Shown one piece after another: positions 1 to 10,377 of a stretch of DNA of 64,000 nucleotides. The notes under the pieces are model-generated. The model was not told the origin of the DNA. It saw nothing but the letters and a program-made list of their open reading frames with translations, and ran no database searches. Numbering within the stretch: position 1 is the stretch's first letter; the number at the start of each line of letters is the position of its first letter. This DNA comes from Sipunculus nudus (lineage: Eukaryota; Annelida; Sipuncula; Golfingiida; Sipunculidae), in assembly GCA_026874595.1 (NCBI GenBank), contig CM049313.1, positions 75,694,659 to 75,758,658 on the forward strand, in the 5' to 3' direction. Position numbers and translations under genes: made by a program.

Positions 1-870
1 ACTGCTGCAGCCTTCAGTTTCAAATTTCACATGAATATTGATCATGTGACTGCTTAATGGTTTTGACCTCCAGGTGGTGCCACCTGTTTAGCTACTTTCA
101 GCAGGCTGTAATGGTGTTTTCTGCTTTTATCTAAAATATGTCATTAAGTATTTATTTGTTATAATCCACAAAAACAGAGTCTCCTCTAGGACCCTTGGAC
201 TGATCTTTCCAAAACCTGGCATACTTGTTCCCTCACCTATGTAGTTGTAGGTAACAATGATGGAGAACCTTTCTGTGCAGTACAAACCTGGGTTTCTTTT
301 ATATAACAACCCTCAATCTCAGGAGTGGTTCAACGTATTTAGCTGAAATTTTGCATATTCATAGATCTTGGACTCCTCATACTTACACTCAAGACTGATG
401 ATGCCATCTGCAATCGTTTTCCCATGGCATCCCTGGTACATTTGCTGTGGGTGAAAAATGCTCATTTCTCAGAAGTGGTTCAATGTATTGATCTGAAATT
501 TGTCATGTATATCCATCTAGGAAAGTTTTCTAGTTAAGCAGACAGGTGGCGCCACCTACAATACTTTTTGCGGAGTGTCCAACTTTGCATTTGCCATCTG
601 ATCGTCTTAGTGTTTGTTCAGTGTATTGGGTTGAAATTGTGCATGTCCATAGATCTTCGTCACCTCCATCTCGTAAACAAGACTGGTGGCGCCATCTGCA
701 ATAATTTTCCTGTGGTGTCCATTCATACGTTTGCTTTGGGTGAAAATTGCTCATATCTCAGGAGTACTGGTCTGAAATTTGGCATGTGCAGTCATCTTGG
801 AAAGTTTTCTCATAAACCAGATAGGTGGCGCAACCTACCTTGTGCAACAGGACAATGTCTACTTGGAAAG
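1..870 (+). repeat. Tandem palindrome modules, HLE-2-type fragment
   Basis: Imperfect tandem array with no recognisable element ends. Variants of the palindrome GGTGGCGCCACC occur at 73, 396, 545, 685 and 824, each in the same flanking context ('gactggtggcgccatctgc' or 'gacaggtggcgccacctac' type). The stretch from about 310 to 870 matches the modules at 19.7-20.45 kb in the same orientation. Open frames here are short and change frame from module to module, so I read it as non-coding. Confidence 0.75.
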
Positions 871-1889
871 GAATGAATGGTATTTTCACATTCATTTTTT
901 TTTAATCACTTGCCAAATTGCACAGTAATTCACAGAGTGAACATTAGACCCCTGGGTCTCTTGTATTATATATTTAAAATGAATAAGGTTTATGTAAAAA
1001 ATAATAATTGTTCCCGTTACTACATAAAAATACCAAGTGCTTTGCATTTGTGTTAAAACTGGATCCTCAATGACGCTTTATCTTAAGCGGCGCAACGCGT
1101 GCGGCTCGCGGCAAATTCAAGACACACTAAAGTGGCTATGACGCGTAGGACACGCGTCAGTTTGGACGGTATTAAGCAAGCGCCTGTTGTAATATTTTGT
1201 TTATCTTTGTAGAAATAGTAATCTTGTTAATCAGCTTTAATTGAAAATAAATATGTATCTGTTTGACAAAACATGTCCTAACCATGAACCATAAACATGA
1301 CCAAACATGTTCTAAATATGACAATATTTATATATCTGTGTTTGTTGTGTTGTACGTTTTCTATCCAGGTACAAATCAATAATTATAGTTGAATTAATTA
1401 TAAGAAACGAAAAGGAGAGAAAGAATACAGGAAATCAGCTCATCAATACTAGCCGAGCACCACCGAGTGTCTTTGTACGAAACTAAGCCTCTTTCATAGG
1501 CAGCAGGCTAAACAAGGCATTAGGGACTTGCAAATTGTTCTTTTGATTTTGTTATTTGCAAAAAAAGGCTGCAAGACCAGGAGGATGGGGGTTTGTTAAA
1601 AAATTACTTTAAAGGTGTTGTTTCGGGAGAATCTCTGGCATGTGTCTGTTTTCATTTAACAGAACTCGAAAATACACTGACTTTCATGATTGTGTGAAAG
1701 TAAGTGTCTCTTATTTGCCATGAATCTGCGTGTCCGGAGATCGACTTTTCCGTTACTTACGGTAAACTCTTCTAAAACTAGAATACAGAAGGTAATTACG
1801 TGTATCCGCAGGAATCAAAGTGGGACGGGTAAAGTGAGGCTTGGATTGAGTTGCAAGGGGAAATAGAGTGACATGTGCTGTATATTAGC
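871..1889. other. Unassigned AT-rich spacer
   Basis: No supported gene. A CpG-rich patch at about 1080-1180 holds an exact 7-bp inverted repeat, GACGCGT / ACGCGTC, at 1140-1158 with a 5-bp spacer. No other organised structure was seen. Confidence 0.4.
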
Positions 1890-2395
1890 ATGGATGTTTG
1901 CTACATGAACATGATTGTAGGTGGCGCCTGATATTTGAAAGAAAAAGCTATCTAAGATGTATACGTATGCAGAATTTCAGGTGGATAAGTCAAACCACTG
2001 CTGAGATATGAGTGAATTTTACCAAAGGCAGATGAACATATGGACACCATGCAAAAATTGTTGTAAGTTGGGCTACCAAAATTGTATAAGCTGTAGAGCT
2101 ATGTAAGATCTATACAATACGTCTTACCAGTCCTGAAATATTAGCATAGATGTCTGCAGTGTAAACGTAACCATAGGTGGCGCCACCTGTCATAAAATCG
2201 AGAAAGATAACCATGATTTATACACATGCAAAATTTTTGGCTGATAAGTCAAAACCATTTCTGAGATATTATTAATTTTAACCCAAGGCAGATGAACAGA
2301 TGGACCCTGTGTGAAAATAGCTGCAGGTCGTGCAACGAGTTTTTGTATGATATAAAGCTATCAAAGCGCTACACTTGTGCAAAATTTCCTATAAA
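1890..2395 (-). repeat. HLE-1 fragment, reverse orientation
   Basis: On the minus strand this reads like the HLE-1 body (compare 7560-7640 and 22260-22345). It has the motif 'aaaatcactcatatctc', a module with the palindrome at 1920 (GGTGGCGCC, eroded), another at 2176 (full GGTGGCGCCACC) and an eroded one near 2326. Neither terminal stem-loop is present, so it is a broken piece. Confidence 0.7.
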
Positions 2396-2851
2396 GAAAT
2401 ATTACACATTACAATGAGAGAGTGTGATTTAATCCTTGACGACCTAATTTGCATAGTAAAACTTAGAATGCCCTCCAAAGCCTTGATATTATGGTTTAGA
2501 ATAACCCTTCACCATAAAACCTGGGACTATACATAAAAATTGACCAGGTGTCATTAGTTCTCTAGGTAATGGAAACATTAACATATCTGCTAATCATGGC
2601 CATAATTTAAATTTTACAAAAAAAAAATTAAAATTTAATCTTTACTTTTGTTAATATGCTTTTACAACAATCTTTGACCATGAAAACCCAAGTATAGCTA
2701 TATTGTTTGACCGTTGTAACGGTTAGTTCTTAAGATATTTAAATGAAAAGTGCAGAATTTTTTTTTTCCTGGTGGTCCTAATTTGCATTTTACAAAAACT
2801 GCCCACGGCCGTAATTAAAACTGTAGACGTTCTTTACATTACGTCCACATG

Positions 2852-3072
2852 TGTAATCAATCTGTTCGCTCACCTGTAGGTGATCGATGGCAGAAAAGAC
2901 CCAAGATTCAAGTGGATAAATCTTATTTTATTATCACTTTCAAGAATCCTTGTCTTCATGGTGTCCAAACCCTGGGCCTTCTGCGCATGTCCGGGTGACG
3001 TCAGATCCGAGGTCCCAAAAGTGCCGAGGTCGGCTCCTGGAGTCCGGTGGAATCCTGCCAAATCCTACTACA
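2852..3072 (-). mobile_element. Probable LTR of a Ty3/gypsy-type retrotransposon
   Basis: The 221-bp block begins TGTA and ends TACA. Read on the minus strand, a purine-rich tract (3073-3087, 'aagagggggaggaa') directly precedes TGTAGTAGG, as a polypurine tract precedes a 3' LTR. An AATAAA signal lies inside the block on that strand. No second LTR and no recognisable gag or pol were found in the adjoining sequence, so the element is probably a truncated 3' end. The call rests on structure only. Confidence 0.5.
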
Positions 3073-4078
3073 TTCCTCCCCCTCTTGAAAACTAAGTTCT
3101 CGTTATGACAAGTTTACCGTGAGAGGACCAACATCGATAGCACAGAAAAATGAATAAAAAAGATAACTCGGGCAAAATTATCTGCTGGACTGAGCCAAAA
3201 GCAACATCCCATTACAAGAGGACGGGATTACTGTTTCACTTATCTATTGAGTTAAACCGCTTATCTTAATTGTGTAAAAATGAATATATGATTTCAAGTC
3301 ACTGAAGCACATTCGGGTTAGAAACAAGGAAGTGCAGCCTAGTTCTAACGATTTATGAACTTCCAGAAAATAGTCTAGTCTTTATTATTATCCATAACAA
3401 ATGTTCTCATCATCGAGGTTTAATTTGTTTCTAGCATGAACCATCTTGTATTGGAAACACAACAGTGACCAGTCGAGATTGTATACTTCACTAGCCGGCT
3501 CGCTGGTCAGGAAATATTCGCTTGGTGAGTATACGAAGATAGAGGTGGATCCTAATGGTTGTTGTATGTTGAACATAACATTCGAGTGTACCTCGGCTGT
3601 TTGTGAAAAAGCTTGACGTCTGTATTGACCTGTCGTTCTAAGCCTTGACGGACGGAGTAAGTATTTATCCGCCAAACTGCATATATGCATTTGTATTCAA
3701 ATTAGGCGTTTCACAGACTAATAGATACACAGTTCCATTATTCAGTTATTAAACAGCTTCCTCTTTAAAAGTGTCCTTCTTGATGAAGCTCCTGCCTATA
3801 TTCCTATTGGAACTATATCTTTATGTAGAAATTTGCTGAGCGTCCTTGTCCGATCCCTCTTTCTCTAAAACTGGATCATGGACAATTCAAAACACGTCGA
3901 ACTTGGCCAAGTTTAATATCAGTTTAATGCATTTTCTATCTTCGTTCATTTAAAGGTCACTTATCAATGCGTTTGTCCATGGCCATTAGTTTTTCTCTGC
4001 TTACAAGGAATTCAGGTGGCTGTTTAGCGGCAAACGTTATAAAGGTTTGCCAGGTTTACGATTAACCCCAATAGATTA
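3073..4078. other. Unassigned sequence next to the LTR
   Basis: If the LTR is real, this would be its former interior or host flank. A 100-codon minus-strand frame at 3388-3690 shows no gag, protease, reverse transcriptase or integrase motif. Apart from the purine-rich tract at 3073-3087, no structure was recognised. Confidence 0.35.
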
Positions 4079-4620
4079 TACAGTGGAACTAACAACATAT
4101 ATTTCTGATAGGTTGTCTATTTCAGTCCCTGGGTTCCGAACCTCATTCGCCAGCTTAGCCGATTGAACGAGAAACGAAGCCCAAGCAACTGATAACACCA
4201 ACCTAAAGCCCCTTTCACACATTCACGGACAGCATCACGGATCATCCCGGATCATCGTACCGGGATCATCCGTGTTGACTCCGTCATCACCGTGTAAACT
4301 CCGGGCATTACCGTGTTGACACCGTGTTGCATCCATAGGCCCCTAGTGATCCTTGGCGCACCGGCATGTTCGGAGAAAAAAATTAAACCTGCACAATTTT
4401 TTGTCCCGGATTACACGGATGAAACATCATCCGTATCAATCCTTGAAGGCTCCGTGTAGCCACCGTATACATCCGGGAGTCTCCGCGCGTGTAGCCACCG
4501 GGAGCTCCGTATTGAGACCGACACTTTCCGCGTGCAAGTTTAAGTTGCGAGTCTGTAACTTAGAAATAAGTAGGGTATTCGACTTACAAACGAGTTCGAC
4601 ATAACGAGGTTTCACTGTAC
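4079..4620. repeat. Degenerate CCGTGT/ATCCGT repeat, possible MITE
   Basis: From about 4220 to 4535 there are many loosely repeated CCGTGT, ATCCGT and ATCACCGTG units on a roughly 12-18 bp beat. The block may be bounded by weak terminal inverted repeats: TACAGTGGAAC at 4079 and, inverted, GTTTCACTGTA ending at 4620. The second resembles Tc1/mariner-type ends common in invertebrate MITEs. No target-site duplication was confirmed. Confidence 0.4.
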
Positions 4621-5067
4621 AAATATTCTAGCTGAATAACCCAGCATACCGGGCTTTTTACCAGGGTTCAGGTGATGTATTAACTGAGATGCGGAATGTT
4701 GGCTCATTCTTTATTCTAAAAGTTACAAGAAAATATAGATATTCAGTGGGATACTGTTTCAATAAGATATGTACAACTATATTTTTTATATTTATTATGT
4801 GGCGCTGTGCTCGTGGCAAGAAATTCATACATCGGTATGTTTACCTTGAAGACCTGGTCAGTGATGATATTTACATTTGCTTACCAGAATAGACGCGGGG
4901 CATTCGGATTTTCGATGATCTTTGACTGGTTATTATTGTTAGACGTGGGCTATAAAGAATAGGTTGATGTGAGGAAAATATTAAAGGTGATTTCAATGAA
5001 CGTTTTAAAGCAAAAAAGTTGTTCCTGAAGAAAGGAACGGAAATATGCATACCTCGTTATCGGTCCC
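4621..5067. other. Unassigned spacer
   Basis: AT-rich single-copy-looking sequence. No supported gene or repeat was seen. Confidence 0.35.
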
Positions 5068-5741
5068 CCTAAAAAATTGGCTCGAAACGATTAAAAAAGG
5101 TTGCGGCTGCTGAAATCGGGGTATGGGCCCCTGGATTCCCCTTGGGCCCGCTTCTGCAATAACGAGGGGGTCCGCCTAAACACCCAAAACACCGTGTTTT
5201 GGGTATCTGTGACGAAACACCACGAAACACCCACTTCACTTCAAAGTTGAACCAAAAACGTAAGACCAATCGATAGATAATCATCTGATGAATATATCTC
5301 TGCAATATTGTTTCATAAATTCATGTCATAAAGATAAAAACGAGTGTTTCGTGCCGTGGTCGGTTCACCCGCGCCCACGGCAGCCGTTTATGCCAGCTAT
5401 GACCCTGCCCCCTAGTGGCGCAAGTTGCAATCAAGCAGCGTACTTGTCAATTGTACAAAACACTATTGCATTCTTTAATTTTACAGAATAGTGGCACAAA
5501 TTCTACATTAACATATCCAACAGATGATGATTAATTAACTGATACAAGTGTTTTGCTTCAAATTCGAATTTAAAAGGGTGTTTCGTGGTGTTTCGTCACA
5601 CGTACCCAAAACACCGGTGTTTTGGGTGTTTAGGCGGACCCCCTCGTTATTGCAGAAGCGGGCCCAAGGGGAATCCAGGGGCCCATACCCCGATTTCAGC
5701 AGCCGCAACCTTTTTTAATCGTTTCGAGCCAATTTTTTAGG
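5068..5741. mobile_element. Fold-back element A with ~165-bp inverted arms
   Basis: The left arm (5068 to about 5235) is repeated almost perfectly in inverted orientation at about 5572-5741. Both outer ends read CCTAAAAAATTGGCTCG. The arms flank about 340 bp of unrelated interior. Within the right arm, 5604-5627 is a perfect 24-bp palindrome (half-site ACCCAAAACACC); the left arm has the same palindrome minus one G. No transposase is present, so this is a non-autonomous long-TIR or fold-back MITE. The target-site duplication is not clear. Confidence 0.85.
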
Positions 5742-6491
5742 CCTTTACAATCAACAAATCAAGTGGAGAACTTCAGTTTAGATAAAGCACTTAACCTTTT
5801 GCGTAAGGAAAGTTTTCAACTTTGCAAGCGTCTTATTTTGGCATCAAGATAGACTTACCTACAAATAAGTACAATTTTCCTCGAACGTTCTAACTTCATA
5901 GCAGTAGTGATAAAAAAAAACTAAGATTTCCCTTTCTCCAGCTCTCCGCGAAATGCTCCAACTTTAAGTCAGTTCCCGCAGCCGGGTTGTACACGGGCCG
6001 GGTCATCGTGTCCGGTATTTCAAGGGGGTCGGCATTAGATAGAGTACGGCTACTGTAGTCATGAATTAATTTGTAGACAAACATACATATAAAGGGAATT
6101 GACTATTTACCTGAACTGACCGTAACTGACATTAAGCTAAATGAAGTAAACATAAAATTTGATTACACCGAGGCAATAATCAATTTTACAAACAAACTAT
6201 ATCCACAAACAAATAATTAATGACAATACATTCTATAATAATAATTATTAAAATATTGCTGTTTTTGAGCATTATTATTATGATATACGAGGCTTTTACA
6301 CGAGTCTAAAAACCCTGAATATTTTCAATTTCATAGTTTTTGCAGTCATTTTCCAACAGTTTTACTTTTAGACCATGTTGCGATCATGCACTCATATTGA
6401 CTTAATGATGATGACTGTATCACCATGACATGATAATTCTTACAGATTCGCCCACCTTAGAGCCCACCTTCTGCCGAAGCCATGAGATTAC
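5742..6491. other. Spacer with partial copy of a fold-back arm
   Basis: Mostly AT-rich. The segment at about 6020-6075 (ggcattagatagagtacg and on through 'tactgtagtcatgaatta') is a direct partial copy of the right arm of the next fold-back element (about 8080-8125). No gene was seen. Confidence 0.5.
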
Positions 6492-8243
6492 AATATCATT
6501 CAACATCCCACAGGTTGATGGAAAATTTTCGCTTAAATATGCAACTGCTTGGAGGATAGGCAAGTACCGACAAGTTGCGAATGCAGCGACCGCTGATTGG
6601 TTGGTGGTTATTAATAATTCATGCCGACATAGTGTGGCCCTCCCACCTGGACCACAGGATCAGGTCGATTTGGCCAATTGAAATACTGGACTGCCTAAAA
6701 CGCGTGCATGCCTGCGTGCACGCCTACGTGCACGCAGTTTCGACTGCCTTGGCGAGTGCCTAAACCGCGTGCGGCCCTATTTGCGGACAACAACGTCTGG
6801 CCAGAAATATATCTATCAGTAGTTATTTTTGAGGTTGTTTTGTTAATTTCTTTGAGGGAACTATGTAGCCCTTGGATAGCTTTATAACATACACAAAAAT
6901 GGTGGCGCCACCTGCAGACATTTTTGCACAGCGTCCATCTTTTTGTCTGCCTTGGGTTAAAATCACTCATATCTCTGCAGTGGTTTGACCAAATTACCTG
7001 AAATTTGGCATGCGTATCCATCCCGCATAGCTTTCTTGATTTTTATGACAGGTGGCGCCACTTACATTCACGTTCACGCTGTAGACATCCATGCTTATAT
7101 CTCCGGACTCGTTCGACCAATCAGGAAAAAAAAATTACACAAATGTAGCCCTTGGATAGCTTTATAACATACACAAAAATGGTGGCGCCACCTGCAGCCA
7201 TTTTTGCACAGCGTCCATCTGTTTGTCTGCCTTGGGTTAAAATCACTCATATCTCTGCAGTGGTTTGACCAAATTACCTGTAATTCGGCATGCGTATACA
7301 TCCTGGATAGCTTTCTTTATTTTAAGACAGGTGGCGCAAACTTCATTCACGTTCACGCTGCAGACATTAATGCTTATATCTCTGGACTCGTTTGACCAAT
7401 CAGGAAAAAAAAACACAAATGTAGCCCTTGGATAGCTTTATAACGTACACAAAAATGGTGGCACTACCTGCAGCCATTTTTGCACAGCGTCCATCTGTTT
7501 GTCTGCTGTCGGATAAAATCACATATCTCTGCAGTGGTTTGACTTTTCCACCCGAAATTTTGCATGTGTATACATCTTGGATAGTTTCTCGTTCAAATAA
7601 CAGGTGGCGCCACCTTCAATCATGTTTATGTGGCAGAGATCCAATCTAATATGTAACACATGTAACTCTATTTTCCCTTGCCACTCAATCCATGCGTCAC
7701 TTCACCCATCCTACTCTGATTTTGGCGGATACACGTTCTCACTTGTCGACTACCCGTATTCTAGTTCTTTTATAATTTCTCACATATGAACAGTGTAATA
7801 AAATATTCATGATGAATACTGTTTATGTTAACACCTACATAAATTATATAAATATAACAAACATAAATCATATATATTATAAATAATATAAAGTTCCATC
7901 AGTTCAATCAGACAAATTAACAAAACACACCCCACAATAACTTTTTTCTGGTCAGACGTTGTTGTCCGCAAATCAGGCCGCACGCGATTTAGGCACTTAC
8001 TGAGGCAGTCGAAAGTGCGTGCACGAAGGCGTGCACGCAGGTGTGCACGCGTTTTAGGCAGTCCCCTGAAAGGTCGGCATTCAGCATTAGATAGAGTACG
8101 CCTACTGTAGTCATGAATTATTAATAACCACCAACCAATCAGTGGTCGCTGCACTCGCAACTTGTCGGTACATGCCTATCCTCCAAGCAGTTGCATATTT
8201 AAGCGAAAATTTTCCATCAACCTGTGGGATGTTGAATGATATT
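6492..8243. mobile_element. Fold-back element B with ~300-bp inverted arms
   Basis: The left arm at 6492-6807 and the right arm at 7945-8243 are inverted copies; both outer ends carry AATATCATTCAACATCCC. The centre of each arm differs, but the inner parts match again, including the GTGCACG-rich stretch (left 6708-6740) and the inner end near TTGCGGACAACAACGTC. The interior is largely taken up by an HLE-1 copy (6867-7765). Arms and interior are non-coding. Confidence 0.8.
6867..7765 (+). mobile_element. HLE-1 copy inside fold-back element B (5'-truncated)
   Basis: Three module pairs with palindromes at 6901, 7051, 7181, 7330, 7457 and 7603 (spacings 150, 130, 149, 127, 146). The 3' end is present: the subterminal repeat TTTTGGCGGATACA near 7720-7733 and a final CTAGT at 7761-7765. 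The usual 5' stem-loop (TTGTATCCGCCAAAAC) and the GCC microsatellite are missing, so the copy is 5'-truncated or rearranged. It appears to sit within the older fold-back element. Confidence 0.75.
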
Positions 8244-8505
8244 CACACTACGACTGGTACGACATTAGATCCAGTTACTGACATTATTTCAATGGTAATA
8301 ATCAAAACCACTGAATCAAGCAGAATTTTTACTCGAGAGAAAGAATGCAGAGGAAAATAGTGACAATGAAGATTAGTTTGAAAGAGTAAGTGTATTAGTT
8401 GTGTGATACGATAACCCGAGATCACAACGGGCCCCAGTGATACGTTTGTAACGTTGGGGCAAAAATGCTGTGACTTCGACACAACGGGTCTGTGTGTGCC
8501 GTGCG

Positions 8506-9696
8506 GGCACTCGGTAAAACCCGGAATTTCCGAGGATATTCCGAGCTCCCTCGGAATAAAAGTTTGAGCCATTTCCCTCAGCAGAAGATCCCTGAAAGTA
8601 GGAAAAAAGTTCACATGCATATAAAATGAATAATTATCTTCCTATTTCTTTAGGGTTCAGTTCTAATCATCGACTTTTAAAGGCGTATTCTACGGTTTTC
8701 CGAGCCAGATCTGACCGGCCCGGGACGACGGCCTTGTTTATGGTAGATCATACCTAAATCCGGTGGTTTCATGAGAATTCGTGGAGAGTATAAACAGCTG
8801 ACAGGCCTGGATAAAAAGGATATGGCCAGTAAAGAGAGTGAATTGTAGATTTATCAGATATACTCCTCTTACTGATAATAAGATCATGAAATATTGTGGA
8901 AGGCCACAAATAAAGAAAGGGGCAGGGCATGGAGAGAGATTCTACAATTAATGGAAGTAGCATGACATTTGGACAGGGAGGCTACAGCAATATCAGTGTC
9001 TACAAGTGTCTTCATTTACCACTGGCATTATTAAAATTCTATTTTTTATTAGTCCAATGAACAAAGGAACACTTTTGAAAACAAAATCATTTATTAACAA
9101 CTGAACCATAACAATCAAATGAAATATGTACAAATTGAAAGTAAATTAAGCCTCATGAAATACACCTGATACCACAATGAAATATTGAATTTAAAATACC
9201 AATGTATATATATATACTTGCACATTTTATTACTATTAATTTACTATCTATAGACCTAATATATGAAATCATAATGTAATTAAAGCGCTATAGAAAAATT
9301 AGACGAATAAACGATGTAATCCAATGGGTAATAATTAATTTGTCAACAGGAATGGAGAAAGCTGCAGTTTTTTATGTGGTTTTGAGTGGGCCCGATCGCC
9401 GTGGGTCTGGATTCTCCGGGAATTCTCCAGGCGCTTCCAAAATTTTAGTAAACATGGCAGTCGTGCGGGTCTGTTTGAAAAGATGTGAAAAAAATCGTAC
9501 GCTGTACCTTAATAAGTCGAGGATTAGAACGGAGCCCTGAATAAATGGGAAGATAATTGTTCATTCTTCAGGTATGGGTACTTTTTTTTCTACTGTCAAG
9601 GATCCTCTGCCGAGAGAAATGGCTCAAACTTTTATTCCGAGGGAGCTAGGAATATCCTCGGAAATTCCGAGGAAATTCCGGGTTTTACCGAGTGCC
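8506..9696. mobile_element. Fold-back element C with ~200-bp inverted arms
   Basis: The left arm (8506 to about 8702) and right arm (about 9486 to 9696) are inverted copies starting GGCACTCGGTAAAACCCGG and continuing through matching 'attccgagg' and 'ataaaagtttgagccattt' motifs. The interior (about 780 bp) is AT-rich with no transposase. Short open frames within it are by-products of the arms. It is a non-autonomous inverted-repeat element. Confidence 0.8.
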
Positions 9697-10377
9697 TCTG
9701 TGTCGTGCATTAGTTAACTTTACTATTAACCCATGTCATGTATAGAAGAGGAAACCGTGAGGTAAACTGATTTATCGGAGATTTATTTCAGTGAAGTGAA
9801 ACATTGATCACGCATACGCTGACATGTCAAATGAGTCATTCACTGTGACGCGTATCCAGTGTCGTTAGACAGAGGTATTCACTTAATAAATGTATACTGT
9901 GTAACCAATAGAGGTCCGGTACTTGAGCTGTGAGTTCCAGCTGTACATGTAATGTGTCACATGTTTGCAGAGCCCACGATTGTGCAAGCATTGTAAGTCA
10001 GCGGTGGATCCAGACTTGAGTGGTGTGTTTGGCGCAGGTTGTGGACATTCAGGACACTATCTGCTTATTAGGTTCGTGACCCTTGCAGTGTAGACAGGTG
10101 GAGGTCCAAATTCATACAGGTATTATTGATCATACACTTGCAGTTTCCATTCTTCATAAAGAAGGCTAACTGAAGATTGACTTGAAACCAACTGTAACTG
10201 AGCGTGTACTTCCAAGTTGTTTACAGAACATTCACTGAATCTTATGGATATGCTGGAAACAAACTTCTGGATGGAAGAAAAAGGGTCAAGTAATTTGTTG
10301 TTTCAAGAATATTTATAGTAAAAGCAGTTGCATATACTCAGAGAGACTAGTACACTGGGTAAAAATATACAGCACCG
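9697..10377. other. Upstream region of the NADPH oxidase gene
   Basis: About 680 bp between fold-back element C and the oxidase start codon. It should contain the proximal promoter and 5' leader, possibly with a spliced 5' untranslated exon. No TATA box or initiator can be assigned with confidence. Confidence 0.4.

Noticed and set aside
3388-3690. 100-codon minus-strand frame
   Set aside because: No domain, no splice or codon evidence, and no link to the neighbouring LTR could be shown.
8243-8620. 125-codon minus-strand frame
   Set aside because: It spans the arms of two fold-back elements and has no protein-like features.
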